From Bacteroidaceae bacterium (GTDB lineage: Bacteria > Bacteroidota > Bacteroidia > Bacteroidales > Bacteroidaceae), in NCBI GenBank assembly GCA_017649485.1, contig JAGCGS010000040.1, positions 1 to 64,000 of the forward strand: a DNA stretch of 64,000 nucleotides. The letters are read 5' to 3'. The translations under genes were made by a program, and so were the position numbers. Position 1 is the first letter of the stretch; each line of letters starts with the position of its first letter. The notes beneath the pieces were generated by a model, which was not told the origin of the DNA, searched no databases, and was given only the letters and a program-made list of their open reading frames with translations. This document shows positions 16,743 through 24,850 of the stretch, piece after piece.

Positions 16743-16794
16743 GTGACCTCGTAAAAATGTGTGCAAAAATAATGCTTTTTTCAACAAAAAACAC

Positions 16795-16802
16795 TATCTT
16801 TG
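16795..16802 (+). promoter_or_regulatory. -7 box of the LUD/oxidoreductase pair
   Basis: TATCTTTG matches the -7 consensus 31 bases upstream of the ATG at 16833. The -33 position has no TTTG, so the promoter may be weak or activator dependent. Confidence 0.55.
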
Positions 16803-16832
16803 GAGGGAAATTAATCATAAAAATAAAAAAAT

Positions 16833-17471
16833 ATGACTCCAATTGAACAAAGAAACGAACTGTTAGCGGGCAAGGTTATCAAGAGCCTGAGGACCCGACA
16901 TATTGATGGGTATTATTGCGCTACATCGGCAGATGCCATACAAAAGGTGAAGGAGCTGATGCCAGAAGGTAGCAGTGTGTCGTGGGGAGGATCCATGACT
17001 TTACGTGATATGGGACTGGTGAAGGCCTTGCATGAGGCTGGCAAATATAACTTGTATGACAGAGATCTTGCCAAGACCCCCGAAGAGGCACAGGAGATAT
17101 ATCGTCAGGCTTTCTCTGCCGACTTCTATATGAGTAGTGCCAATGCCATGAGTGAACAGGGTGACATTGTGAACATCGACGGTAATGGCAACCGTGTAGC
17201 CGCAATTGCCTGGGGACCCAAAAAGGTGATTTTCGTAGTAGGTGTGAATAAGATTGCCAAAGACCTGGATGCTGCCATCAAACGTGCCAGGGGAACGGCA
17301 GCTCCCATCAATACCGTTCGTCTAAACCGTGATACACCTTGCACTCTGGATGGTGTATGTCATGATTGCCATTTAGCTAACAGTATTTGTAATCAAATAC
17401 ATATCATCAGGAATTCGTACGATAACGGACGTTTCTGTGTGATAATAGTAGGTGAGGAATTAGGCTATTGA
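16833..17471 (+). CDS. LUD-domain protein (lactate utilization, YkgG/LutC-like)
   Basis: A 212-residue cytoplasmic protein. The LUD signatures are seen in VSWGGSMTLRDMGL near residue 50, FYMSSANAMSEQGDIVNIDG near 100-120 and AIAWGPKKVIFVVG near 128-141. A C-terminal CHDCHLANSICNQ cluster has three cysteines. LutC-type partners work with iron-sulfur LutA/LutB in lactate oxidation, but neither is present here, and stand-alone members of this size are common. The next gene starts seven bases downstream, so the two are probably one transcript. Confidence 0.85.
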   Translation: MTPIEQRNELLAGKVIKSLRTRHIDGYYCATSADAIQKVKELMPEGSSVSWGGSMTLRDMGLVKALHEAGKYNLYDRDLAKTPEEAQEIYRQAFSADFYMSSANAMSEQGDIVNIDGNGNRVAAIAWGPKKVIFVVGVNKIAKDLDAAIKRARGTAAPINTVRLNRDTPCTLDGVCHDCHLANSICNQIHIIRNSYDNGRFCVIIVGEELGY

Positions 17472-17478
17472 AAAGACT

Positions 17479-18495
17479 ATGGGAAAGGTGAGATTTGGTG
17501 TGGTCGGCACCAACAAGATAACCGACTGGGTGTTGACTGGTGCCAAACAGGACAAACGTTTTGAGTTGGTTGCCGTTTGCTCTCGCACACAAGCTCGTGC
17601 CGACGAGTTTGCCGCCAAGTATGGAGTAAGTCATACATTTACTTCTGTAGAGGAAATGGCGAAGAGCGATGTGGTGGATGCCGTCTATATTGCCACCCCT
17701 AACTGTACCCATGCCGAGATTGCCATTACTTGCATGAATCATGGAAAGCATGTGCTCTGTGAGAAGCCTATGGCATCGAACGCCCATGAGGTGAAACAGA
17801 TGATTGAAACGGCAAAATGCAATCAGGTGGTTTTGATGGAAGCTATGATTGCTACCATGAATCCGAATTTCAATATCGTGAAAGAGATGCTTCCCAAGTT
17901 GGGTACCATTCGTAGATATTTTGCCTCTTATTGTCAATATTCTTCACGTTACGACAAATTTAAGGAGGGTGTTGTGCTCAATGCTTTCCAACCTGAATTA
18001 TCCAATGGTGCCATGATGGACATTGGTGTTTACACCATCTATCCACTCATTGCCTTGTTTGGCAAACCGATGGAGGTGAGCGCGCAAGGTGTGATGCTGT
18101 CGAGTGGGACAGACGGACAAGGTGTAGTGAATATGCGTTATGAAGGTATGAATGCCACTGTAATTTATTCCAAGATTGCAAATTCGTACTTGCCAACGGA
18201 AATTGAAGGTGAAGATGGCAATTTACTGATGGATGAAATACACACAATTCGTAAAGTAACCTATATTCCGCGTCCTGTTGCCATGTCGGGCAGAGGACCG
18301 AAAGCTGAGCCACAAGATGTGGGAGTGAAAACTGAATATGATGATTATTATTATGAAATTGAGGAGTTTATTAACCTTATTGAGAAAGGAAAATTGGAGA
18401 GTGAGATTAATTCGCACGCAAATTCCCTGGCTACAATTGAAGTAATTGACGAAGTAAGAAAACAGTTAAGTGTTGTGTTCCCAGCAGATAAATAA
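17479..18495 (+). CDS. Gfo/Idh/MocA-family oxidoreductase
   Basis: A 338-residue NAD(P)-dependent oxidoreductase. The Rossmann part begins FGVVGTNKITDWVL (with GTNKI in place of GxGxxG) and includes YIATPNCTHAEIA and the family hallmark CEKPMASNAHEVK near residue 95. The C-terminal half has GALMDIG-type sequence (GAMMDIGVYTIYPL) with the usual glycine-Asp-Ile-Gly motif. It has no signal peptide, unlike the secreted members common in Bacteroidetes. Substrate is probably a sugar or cyclitol; the LUD neighbour does not narrow this. Confidence 0.87.
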   Translation: MGKVRFGVVGTNKITDWVLTGAKQDKRFELVAVCSRTQARADEFAAKYGVSHTFTSVEEMAKSDVVDAVYIATPNCTHAEIAITCMNHGKHVLCEKPMASNAHEVKQMIETAKCNQVVLMEAMIATMNPNFNIVKEMLPKLGTIRRYFASYCQYSSRYDKFKEGVVLNAFQPELSNGAMMDIGVYTIYPLIALFGKPMEVSAQGVMLSSGTDGQGVVNMRYEGMNATVIYSKIANSYLPTEIEGEDGNLLMDEIHTIRKVTYIPRPVAMSGRGPKAEPQDVGVKTEYDDYYYEIEEFINLIEKGKLESEINSHANSLATIEVIDEVRKQLSVVFPADK

Positions 18496-18561
18496 CAGGT
18501 AGAAAACATAATTATATGATAAATTTTTGTTAAAAACGATACACCTTATTAAAAAATTGCT

Positions 18562-18569
18562 TACCTTTG
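18562..18569 (+). promoter_or_regulatory. -7 box upstream of the winged-helix gene
   Basis: TACCTTTG followed by CAACG fits the -7 consensus, leaving a leader of about 75 bases before the ATG at 18649. The -33 box is not clear. Confidence 0.55.
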
Positions 18570-18648
18570 CAACGTTTTCAGAAGCAATGTTTCCCAAGCG
18601 TATGAAAACGATAGTATTTTATGTTTAATTTTTAAAAGTAAAAAGAAA

Positions 18649-18864
18649 ATGTTACAGGAAAAAGTTGGTGAGTTTGCAGGTGTTATTTGGAACATTCTGA
18701 ATGGTACTGACGGCATGACACTGAAAGACATTAAGGCAGAAGCTAAGAAAAATGAAGTGAAGTTACTGGACAAGGACGCATATCTGGCTATGGGCTGGTT
18801 GTTGCGTGAGAATAAGATTGAAGTAACTGAAGATGGTAAGGATCTGTTCATTAAGCTGATCTAA
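18649..18864 (+). CDS. Small winged-helix protein (DUF2582-like)
   Basis: This 71-residue protein reads as one winged-helix unit: helices from EFAGVIWNILN and MTLKDIKAEAKK, a third helix DKDAYLAMGWLLREN, and a KIEVTEDGKDLFIKLI beta wing. It matches the small winged-helix family annotated as DUF2582 in Bacteroidetes. DNA binding is plausible but no target is visible. It has its own -7 box and a strong terminator, so it is a single-gene unit with a fairly long leader. Confidence 0.78.
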   Translation: MLQEKVGEFAGVIWNILNGTDGMTLKDIKAEAKKNEVKLLDKDAYLAMGWLLRENKIEVTEDGKDLFIKLI

Positions 18865-18890
18865 TATAAGCTTAATACATAAAACTATTA

Positions 18891-18929
18891 AAAATGTCGA
18901 TAAAGTTCATCTTTATCGACATTTTTTTT
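18891..18929 (+). terminator. Terminator of the winged-helix gene
   Basis: AATGTCGATAAAG pairs with CTTTATCGACATT across a four-base loop, and eight T residues follow. The G after the T run completes the -33 TTTG of the next promoter. Confidence 0.9.
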
Positions 18930-18957
18930 GTGTTCTCAAAATATTTATCTATATTTA
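18927..18957 (+). promoter_or_regulatory. xylB-xylA operon promoter
   Basis: TTTG (18927-18930) and TATATTTA (18950-18957) are 19 bases apart; the -7 box has A instead of the final G. The -33 box overlaps the preceding terminator's T run. Confidence 0.6.
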
Positions 18958-18979
18958 CACGATTAAACGCATTTGATTT

Positions 18980-20464
18980 ATGTATCTCTTAGGTTATGAC
19001 ATAGGTAGTTCGTCGGTAAAGGCGAGCTTGGTGGATGCCCAGACGGGCAAGTGTGTAGCATCAGCTTTCTATCCTGATCAGGAGGCTGAAATATTAGCTC
19101 CGCAGGTTGGATGGGCTGAACAACATCCTGATATGTGGTGGAAATACTTAAAACTTGCTACTTCTGAAGTACTTCTAAAATCTAAGATAAGTAGTTTTGA
19201 AATCAAAGCAATAGGTATTTCATACCAAATGCACGGATTAGTTTGCGTGAATAAGAACCAGGAGGTTTTGCGTCCTTCTATCATTTGGTGCGACTCTCGC
19301 GCAGTTAGTATTGGTGAGCAAGCTTTCAACGAACTGGGCACAGAGAAATGCCTCTCTCACTTACTTAATTCTCCAGGTAATTTTACCGCTTCAAAGTTGG
19401 CTTGGGTAAGACAGAACGAGCCACAGGTGTATGAGCAGATAGACAAGATCATGCTACCTGGCGACTATATTGCGATGCGACTGTCTGGTGAGGTTCGTAC
19501 CACTGTTTCGGGTTTGTCTGAAGGAATGTTCTGGGATTTTCAAGAGAACTGTTTAGCTAAATTCCTCTTGGATTACTATGGCATTGATGCCAATCTGATA
19601 GCAGACATAGTACCTACTTTTGGCGAACAAGGTTTTATAACAAAGGTAGCTGCTGAAGAATTAGGATTGAGTGAAGGTACTCCGATTACATATAGGGCAG
19701 GCGACCAACCCAATAATGCTCTTTCACTGAATGTGTTTAATCCTGGTGAGATAGCCTCTACGGCAGGTACCTCTGGCGTTGTTTATGGCGTGAATGGGCA
19801 AATACAGTACGATAAACAGTCGCGTGTGAATACTTTTGCGCATGTGAATCATCATCCCGAACAGACTCGTTTAGGTGTGTTGCTCTGTGTGAATGGTACT
19901 GGCATTCTCAACTCTTGGATCAAACGTAATGTGGCTCCTGAAGGAATATCTTATAATGATATGAACAATCTGGCTGCTGGCATACCGATAGGAAGCGAGG
20001 GTGTGAGCATCTTGCCTTTCGGCAACGGAGCTGAGCGCATGTTGCGTAACTTAGAAATGGGTTGTGTGATGCATGGCATTGATTTCAACCGTCATCGTAA
20101 GGAGCATATCATCAGAGCCGCACAAGAGGGTATTGTCTTTGCTTTTAAATATGGTATAGATATCATGGAACAGATGGGCATGAGGTTGAACAAGATTCAT
20201 GCCGGCAAGGCCAATATGTTCCTGAGTGGTGTGTTCAGGGATACTTTGGCTGGAGTGACTGGTGCTACCATTGAACTCTATGATACCGATGGAGCTGCTG
20301 GCGCCGCTAAGGGTGCAGGCATGGGTGCTGGTATTTATAAGGATAACAATGAAGCTTTTGCAACTTTAGAGAAGTTGCAGGTGATAGAACCTGTAGCAAC
20401 TGATATGCCTGTTTACCAAGAGGCTTATGACCGTTGGAAGAATGTTTTAGAAAAAGAAATATAA
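18980..20464 (+). CDS. xylB: Xylulokinase
   Basis: This 494-residue FGGY-family kinase phosphorylates D-xylulose to xylulose-5-phosphate. It shows the N-terminal phosphate loop GYDIGSSSVKAS, the xylulose-contacting region SYQMHGLV, IIWCDSRA, the catalytic-base segment YRAGDQPNNAL and a C-terminal adenosine motif (FLSGVFRDTLAGVTGA). Length fits the family. The xylose isomerase gene follows after 20 bases. No xylose transporter is adjacent, so uptake must be encoded elsewhere. Confidence 0.95.
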   Translation: MYLLGYDIGSSSVKASLVDAQTGKCVASAFYPDQEAEILAPQVGWAEQHPDMWWKYLKLATSEVLLKSKISSFEIKAIGISYQMHGLVCVNKNQEVLRPSIIWCDSRAVSIGEQAFNELGTEKCLSHLLNSPGNFTASKLAWVRQNEPQVYEQIDKIMLPGDYIAMRLSGEVRTTVSGLSEGMFWDFQENCLAKFLLDYYGIDANLIADIVPTFGEQGFITKVAAEELGLSEGTPITYRAGDQPNNALSLNVFNPGEIASTAGTSGVVYGVNGQIQYDKQSRVNTFAHVNHHPEQTRLGVLLCVNGTGILNSWIKRNVAPEGISYNDMNNLAAGIPIGSEGVSILPFGNGAERMLRNLEMGCVMHGIDFNRHRKEHIIRAAQEGIVFAFKYGIDIMEQMGMRLNKIHAGKANMFLSGVFRDTLAGVTGATIELYDTDGAAGAAKGAGMGAGIYKDNNEAFATLEKLQVIEPVATDMPVYQEAYDRWKNVLEKEI

Positions 20465-20484
20465 ATCATAAAAAACTATAAACT

Positions 20485-21801
20485 ATGGATAAAGAGTTTT
20501 TCCCTCAAATTGAAAAGATTCCTTTCGAAGGAACAGCAAGTAAGAACCCGATGGCTTTTCATTATTATGAAGCCGATAAGGTAGTGTTGGGCAAGAAAAT
20601 GAAAGACTGGCTGAAGTTTGCATTAGCTTGGTGGCATACACTGGGACAGGCAAGTGGTGACCAGTTCGGTGGACAGACTCGTCACTATGCATGGGACGAG
20701 GGCGAATGTCCTATTTGTAGGGCAAAAGCTAAAGTTGACGCAGGCTTTGAGATTATGCAGAAACTAGGCATTGAATATTTCTGCTTCCATGATGTGGATC
20801 TGATAGAGGATAGCGATGATATCACTGAGTATGAGGAGCGTATGCAGATAATTACCGATTATCTGAAGGAGAAGATGGCTGAGACAGGCATCAAGTTGCT
20901 TTGGGGTACAGCTAATGTGTTCGGTCACAAGCGCTATATGAATGGTGCGGCTACGAACCCAGAGTTTGGTGTGGTGGCTCGTGCTGCTGTTCAGATTAAG
21001 AACGCCATTGATGCTACTATTAAATTAGGTGGAACTAACTATGTGTTCTGGGGAGGTCGTGAGGGCTATTCTTCATTGCTGAATACCCAGATGCAACGTG
21101 AGAAAGACCACCTTGCCAAGATGCTAACAGCTGCTCGTGACTATGCCCGTGCGAAAGGTTTCACTGGTACCTTCCTGATTGAACCAAAACCTATGGAACC
21201 AACCAAGCACCAGTATGATGTAGATACGGAAACGGTGATTGGTTTCTTACGTGCCAACGGATTGGATAAGGATTTCAAGGTAAATATTGAGGTGAATCAT
21301 GCAACTCTGGCTGGTCATACTTTCGAGCATGAACTGACTGTGGCAGTGGATAATGGCATGTTGGGTAGCATTGATGCCAATCGTGGAGATGCTCAGAACG
21401 GTTGGGATACAGACCAGTTCCCTATCGACAACTTCGAACTGACACAGGCTTTGCTCCAGGTAATCCGTAACGGAGGTTTGGGCAATGGTGGTATGAACTT
21501 TGACGCTAAACTGCGTCGTAATTCTACCGATCCAGAGGATATCTTCATTGCTCACATCAGTGGTATGGATGCTATGGCTCGCGCTTTGCTCAATGCTGCT
21601 GATGTTTTGGAAAATTCTCCATTACCAAAGATGTTGCAAGACCGTTATGCCAGCTTCGATACAGGTGAGGGCAAGCGTTTTGAGGATGGACAGATGACTC
21701 TTGAGGAATTGGTAGCTTATGCTAAGGAAAAAGGCGAACCTACTATGAAGAGTGGTAAGCAGGAACTTTATGAAACTATCCTAAATCTCTATTGTAAATG
21801 A
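20485..21801 (+). CDS. xylA: Xylose isomerase
   Basis: A 438-residue enzyme converting D-xylose to D-xylulose. The class II family signatures are clear: FHDVDLIED, the signature WGGREGYSSLLNTQ, the metal-binding EPKPMEPTKHQYD, and VNHATLAGHTFEHEL with DANRGDAQNGWDTDQFP. Size and motifs match the Bacteroidetes/Piromyces type enzymes. It follows xylB and its stop codon overlaps the next gene's start by four bases (ATGA). Confidence 0.97.
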   Translation: MDKEFFPQIEKIPFEGTASKNPMAFHYYEADKVVLGKKMKDWLKFALAWWHTLGQASGDQFGGQTRHYAWDEGECPICRAKAKVDAGFEIMQKLGIEYFCFHDVDLIEDSDDITEYEERMQIITDYLKEKMAETGIKLLWGTANVFGHKRYMNGAATNPEFGVVARAAVQIKNAIDATIKLGGTNYVFWGGREGYSSLLNTQMQREKDHLAKMLTAARDYARAKGFTGTFLIEPKPMEPTKHQYDVDTETVIGFLRANGLDKDFKVNIEVNHATLAGHTFEHELTVAVDNGMLGSIDANRGDAQNGWDTDQFPIDNFELTQALLQVIRNGGLGNGGMNFDAKLRRNSTDPEDIFIAHISGMDAMARALLNAADVLENSPLPKMLQDRYASFDTGEGKRFEDGQMTLEELVAYAKEKGEPTMKSGKQELYETILNLYCK

Positions 21802-22685
21802 GAATATTAAAGGTCGGATTAGTTCAACAGTCCGTCATAACCGACCTCTCTGAAAACCTGGAGAAGTTGGCAAACAATATTAGAGCTTGTGTAGCTCAGG
21901 GGGCACAGATGGTGGTGCTTCAGGAGCTGCACAATACTCCTTATTTCTGTCAGGTTGAGGATGTGAACAACTTCGATCTGGCAGAACCTGTGCCTGGTTC
22001 ATCAACCGATTTCTTCGGTGCTTTGGCAAAGGAGCTGAGCATCGTTTTGGTGACCTCGTTGTTTGAACGCCGTGCTCCTGGATTGTATCATAATACTGCT
22101 GTGGTGTTTGATGCAGATGGTAGTATGGCAGGCAAGTATCGCAAGATGCACATTCCCGATGATCCAGCCTACTATGAAAAATTCTATTTCACCCCTGGTG
22201 ACATAGGGTTCAAGCCTATTCAGACCTCAGTGGGTAAGTTGGGACTGATGGTTTGCTGGGATCAGTGGTATCCTGAAGGAGCTCGTATTATGGCTATGCA
22301 AGGTGCTGAGATGTTGATATATCCTACGGCAATTGGTTGGGAAAGTACTGATACTGAAGAGGAAAAACAACGTCAGTTGGGTGCTTGGCAAACTGTGATA
22401 CGAGGCCATGCAGTTGCAAATGGATTACCAGTGATAGCTGTGAACAGGGTAGGGCATGAGCCTGATCCGTCAGGACAGACCAACGGCATTCAGTTTTGGG
22501 GTAATAGCTTTGTGGCAGGTCCTCAGGGTGAGCTCATAGCCAATGCCAATGACAATCACGATGAAAACATGGTGGTGGAAATTGACTTGGATCGTTCTGA
22601 GCAGGTGCGTCGTTGGTGGCCATTCCTGCGAGATAGGAGAATTGAAGCTTACAACCCCATACTGAGTCGATATTGTGACGAATAA
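21798..22685 (+). CDS. aguB: N-carbamoylputrescine amidase (nitrilase superfamily)
   Basis: This 295-residue hydrolase turns N-carbamoylputrescine into putrescine, CO2 and ammonia. The Glu-Lys-Cys triad is visible in VVLQELHNTPYF, KYRKMHIPDDP and GLMVCWDQWYPEGAR. The sequence YYEKFYFTPGD and the C-terminal RRWWPFLRDRRIEAY are typical of AguB. Usually it pairs with agmatine deiminase (aguA), which is absent here. Instead it overlaps xylA by four bases, so polyamine synthesis appears tied to the xylose transcript. Confidence 0.9.
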   Translation: MRILKVGLVQQSVITDLSENLEKLANNIRACVAQGAQMVVLQELHNTPYFCQVEDVNNFDLAEPVPGSSTDFFGALAKELSIVLVTSLFERRAPGLYHNTAVVFDADGSMAGKYRKMHIPDDPAYYEKFYFTPGDIGFKPIQTSVGKLGLMVCWDQWYPEGARIMAMQGAEMLIYPTAIGWESTDTEEEKQRQLGAWQTVIRGHAVANGLPVIAVNRVGHEPDPSGQTNGIQFWGNSFVAGPQGELIANANDNHDENMVVEIDLDRSEQVRRWWPFLRDRRIEAYNPILSRYCDE

Positions 22686-22711
22686 GTTTGTTGGAAATCA
22701 AATAGATAAAA

Positions 22712-23812
22712 ATGTCTGAGAATTTAAAAGTCATATTAGATCCTCATGGAGAAAACCTGATGCAACAGTTTCGGGATTTATTGCCAGACCTGCAAAAACT
22801 CGAGAAGCTGGCTTTTACGAAGCTTAAGCTTGCATTAGACAATCAGGGAATCTATGTGACGGCTATTGAACATAGAATCAAGACCGAGAAATCGTTGGCA
22901 GGGAAGCTGCTTCTGAAAGGCTCAAAATACAATAGTATAAGTGACATCACCGACCTGTTGGGTTTGCGTGTTATCACTTTCTACACTGATGATGTGGATA
23001 AGGTTGCAGCCATAGTAAATAAGGTGTTTGATGTAGATTGGTGTGAATCAGTTGATAAGCGTAAACTACATAAACTCAATAGTTTTGGTTATAATTCACT
23101 TCATTATATTTGTCGTTTGCGTACCCAGAATAAGAAGCTGAAGAGCATCCGCTTTGAACTTCAAATGCGTACTGCCTTGCAACATGTGTGGTCAACCATA
23201 GAACATGATACAGGTTATAAAGGCGATGTGAAAATACCCGATGAATATCGTCGTCAATTCAGTCGTTTGGCAGGTATGCTGGAGTTGGTGGATGACGAAT
23301 TTAGCCGTTTGCGGATCTCTATTACTGACTATCGCAGACAAGTTCAGTCGTTGGTAAAGTCGGGCAAGCTGGATGATGTTGCTCTTTCTGCAGATTCTTT
23401 TGCCAGCTACCTGGAGTTACATCCATTCGATCGTCTCAATCAACGAATAGCAGCTGTGAACCAAGCGGAAATTTTCCCAGCTCCCCTGATTGGATTCCTT
23501 CCTCTGTTGGAGTCATTCGACTTTGAAACTTTAGGGGATGTTCAAAGGTTCATTCAGGAGGATTCAGATGATGCCTATCAGTTAGCCCTCTCGCAGTTGG
23601 CTGTTACCGATCTCGACATTTTAGCAGAAAATGTAGGCTTGCAGAATCTCTGTTTAGTTCATGTACTCAAACAAGGACGTGGACGAGCCGGACTGAAATT
23701 TGTATTTGACACCTTGAATGGAGAGCGTGACAGTAACGAAATACTTGTAGATATGATACTGGAACAAGCACAGAATCTGGAATTTATGGATAATAAAACT
23801 CCTAAACAATGA
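22712..23812 (+). CDS. RelA/SpoT-domain small alarmone synthetase with a C-terminal extension
   Basis: In this 366-residue protein residues about 40-190 form a RelA/SpoT synthetase domain: KYNSISDITDLLGLRV (metal-binding Asp81), FGYNSLHYICRL (125-136), FELQMRT with Glu149, and EHDTGYKG. These residues make (p)ppGpp from ATP and GDP/GTP. There is no HD hydrolase domain upstream and no TGS or ACT domain. Residues about 195-366 are helical and unfamiliar. The downstream HD hydrolase gene overlaps it by four bases, so synthesis and degradation are encoded as a coupled pair. Confidence 0.87.
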   Translation: MSENLKVILDPHGENLMQQFRDLLPDLQKLEKLAFTKLKLALDNQGIYVTAIEHRIKTEKSLAGKLLLKGSKYNSISDITDLLGLRVITFYTDDVDKVAAIVNKVFDVDWCESVDKRKLHKLNSFGYNSLHYICRLRTQNKKLKSIRFELQMRTALQHVWSTIEHDTGYKGDVKIPDEYRRQFSRLAGMLELVDDEFSRLRISITDYRRQVQSLVKSGKLDDVALSADSFASYLELHPFDRLNQRIAAVNQAEIFPAPLIGFLPLLESFDFETLGDVQRFIQEDSDDAYQLALSQLAVTDLDILAENVGLQNLCLVHVLKQGRGRAGLKFVFDTLNGERDSNEILVDMILEQAQNLEFMDNKTPKQ

Positions 23813-24384
23813 GTAAAAAAGATTATTTAGATAGTAGTTTGTTGGATCGTGCCATCTGTTTTGCCGTAAAAGCGCACGCCAATACTGAGCGAAAGGGTAA
23901 AGGATTTCCTTATATAGTGCATCCTTTGGAGGTAGTGACTATTGTGGCAACAATGACTTCAGACCAAGAGATTCTGGCGGCAGCAGTCTTGCATGATACA
24001 GTGGAGGATACAGATGTAACGTTAGATCAACTGGCACAGGAGTTTGGTCAGCGTGTGGCTGACTTAGTAGCACATGAGAGTGATATTGAACTGGAGGGTA
24101 GTGCTGAAGATACTTGGCACCAACGCAAGCAGGCTGCTATTGATCACTTAGCCGAAGCTCCCTTTGATGCCAAGATCGTAGCAATGGGTGACAAACTATC
24201 GAATATGCGAATCATTGCTCGCGACTATGCTGAGATTGGTGATGCTCTCTGGAATCGTTTTCATGTGAATGATCCTCAAGAGCATGCCTGGCATTATCAA
24301 GGACTCTTGAAATCCTTGTCGGAACTAAGTGATACTCTTGCTTATCAGGAGTTCGCTTCATTAGTCAAACAAGTTTTTGGATAA
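23809..24384 (+). CDS. HD-domain alarmone hydrolase (SAH/Mesh1-like)
   Basis: This 191-residue protein is a single HD domain. Metal-binding and catalytic residues are visible: His23 in KAHANTERKGKGFPYIVHPL, His62-Asp63 in AVLHDTVEDTD, the Glu66-Asp67 pair used by (p)ppGpp hydrolases, and Asp128 in GDKLSNMR. It should remove pyrophosphate from (p)ppGpp. Its ATG overlaps the synthetase stop codon (ATGA), which implies translational coupling and a fixed ratio. It may act as the brake, or antitoxin-like partner, of the synthetase. An antisense transcript could cross its 3' end. Confidence 0.87.
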   Translation: MSKKDYLDSSLLDRAICFAVKAHANTERKGKGFPYIVHPLEVVTIVATMTSDQEILAAAVLHDTVEDTDVTLDQLAQEFGQRVADLVAHESDIELEGSAEDTWHQRKQAAIDHLAEAPFDAKIVAMGDKLSNMRIIARDYAEIGDALWNRFHVNDPQEHAWHYQGLLKSLSELSDTLAYQEFASLVKQVFG

Positions 24385-24385
24385 A

Positions 24386-24413
24386 TATAGGGGCGGTTCA
24401 CATCGCCCCTATA
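24386..24413 (+). terminator. Hairpin after the alarmone gene pair
   Basis: TATAGGGGCG pairs with CGCCCCTATA (ten pairs, eight-base loop) just after the stop codon. There is no T run, so termination strength is uncertain; it could also act in the opposite direction. Confidence 0.55.
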
Positions 24414-24420
24414 CCATCTC

Positions 24421-24475
24421 AAATAAACAATGGCAGTTGTTTATTTGCTTCTTTCAGCTTTCTTTTACAAGAAAG
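24421..24475. other. Two further hairpins beyond the alarmone genes
   Basis: AAATAAACAA pairs with TTGTTTATTT (24421-24446), and CTTTCTT pairs with AAGAAAG (24458-24475). On the minus strand they lie downstream of the gene-less B12 riboswitch and are candidates for ending its transcript. Confidence 0.5.
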
Positions 24476-24555
24476 GTGTTGGTCGTGTGATGCGACGGTC
24501 CGAACCTCCGTCTCACTGTACTCAACGCTTTTTCCTCGAAAGCAATGACAAAGCA

Positions 24556-24747
24556 ATGCATGGCAGGTCTTCTGACTCGTTTCACCTCTCAGCGGCCTTC
24601 CCGTATGGATTGCTTAGAAACCATGCAGTGGCATAGAGTTGTAGCTGACAGGTATCAAAGAAACTCACAGCAGCGGGACTGTTCAGGATTCTCACCTGAT
24701 TCCCTTTTAATTCCTGGCTCCGAACAGAAGCAAGGAAACCAATGCGT
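24556..24747 (-). ncRNA. Cobalamin riboswitch with no gene behind it
   Basis: On the minus strand the conserved parts follow in order: GGGAATCAGG (24704-24695), CCCGCTGCTGTGA, the B12 box GCCACTG (24632-24626), GGGAAGGCC (24602-24594), and AGTCAGAAGACCTGCC (24577-24562). The aptamer is intact by eye and begins at the predicted transcription start. Downstream on its strand there is no open frame worth calling; the transcript runs toward the 3' ends of the convergent alarmone genes. It may control a non-coding or antisense RNA, or be the remains of a lost B12-regulated gene. Confidence 0.9.
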
Positions 24748-24749
24748 GG

Positions 24750-24781
24750 CAAAGTTAAATATCTTTTACGAAATATGCAAA
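24750..24781 (-). promoter_or_regulatory. Promoter of the gene-less B12 riboswitch
   Basis: On the minus strand TTTG (24781-24778) and TAACTTTG (24757-24750) have a 20-base spacer, an exact Bacteroidetes match. This indicates that the riboswitch transcript is independently made. Confidence 0.82.
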
Positions 24782-24797
24782 CTTTTTTCTCTAATAA

Positions 24798-24828
24798 TTT
24801 GCCAATAGACGCTAAATAGTTACCTTTG
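24798..24828 (+). promoter_or_regulatory. Pantothenate kinase promoter
   Basis: TTTG (24798-24801) and TACCTTTG (24821-24828) with a 19-base spacer. It is back to back with the riboswitch promoter. Confidence 0.82.
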
Positions 24829-24850
24829 CAATGTTTTTCGCAAAACTAAA

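Noticed and set aside
24556..24850. B12 riboswitch as regulator of the pantothenate kinase gene
   Set aside because: The aptamer reads on the minus strand, opposite to the kinase gene, which has its own promoter downstream of the riboswitch promoter.
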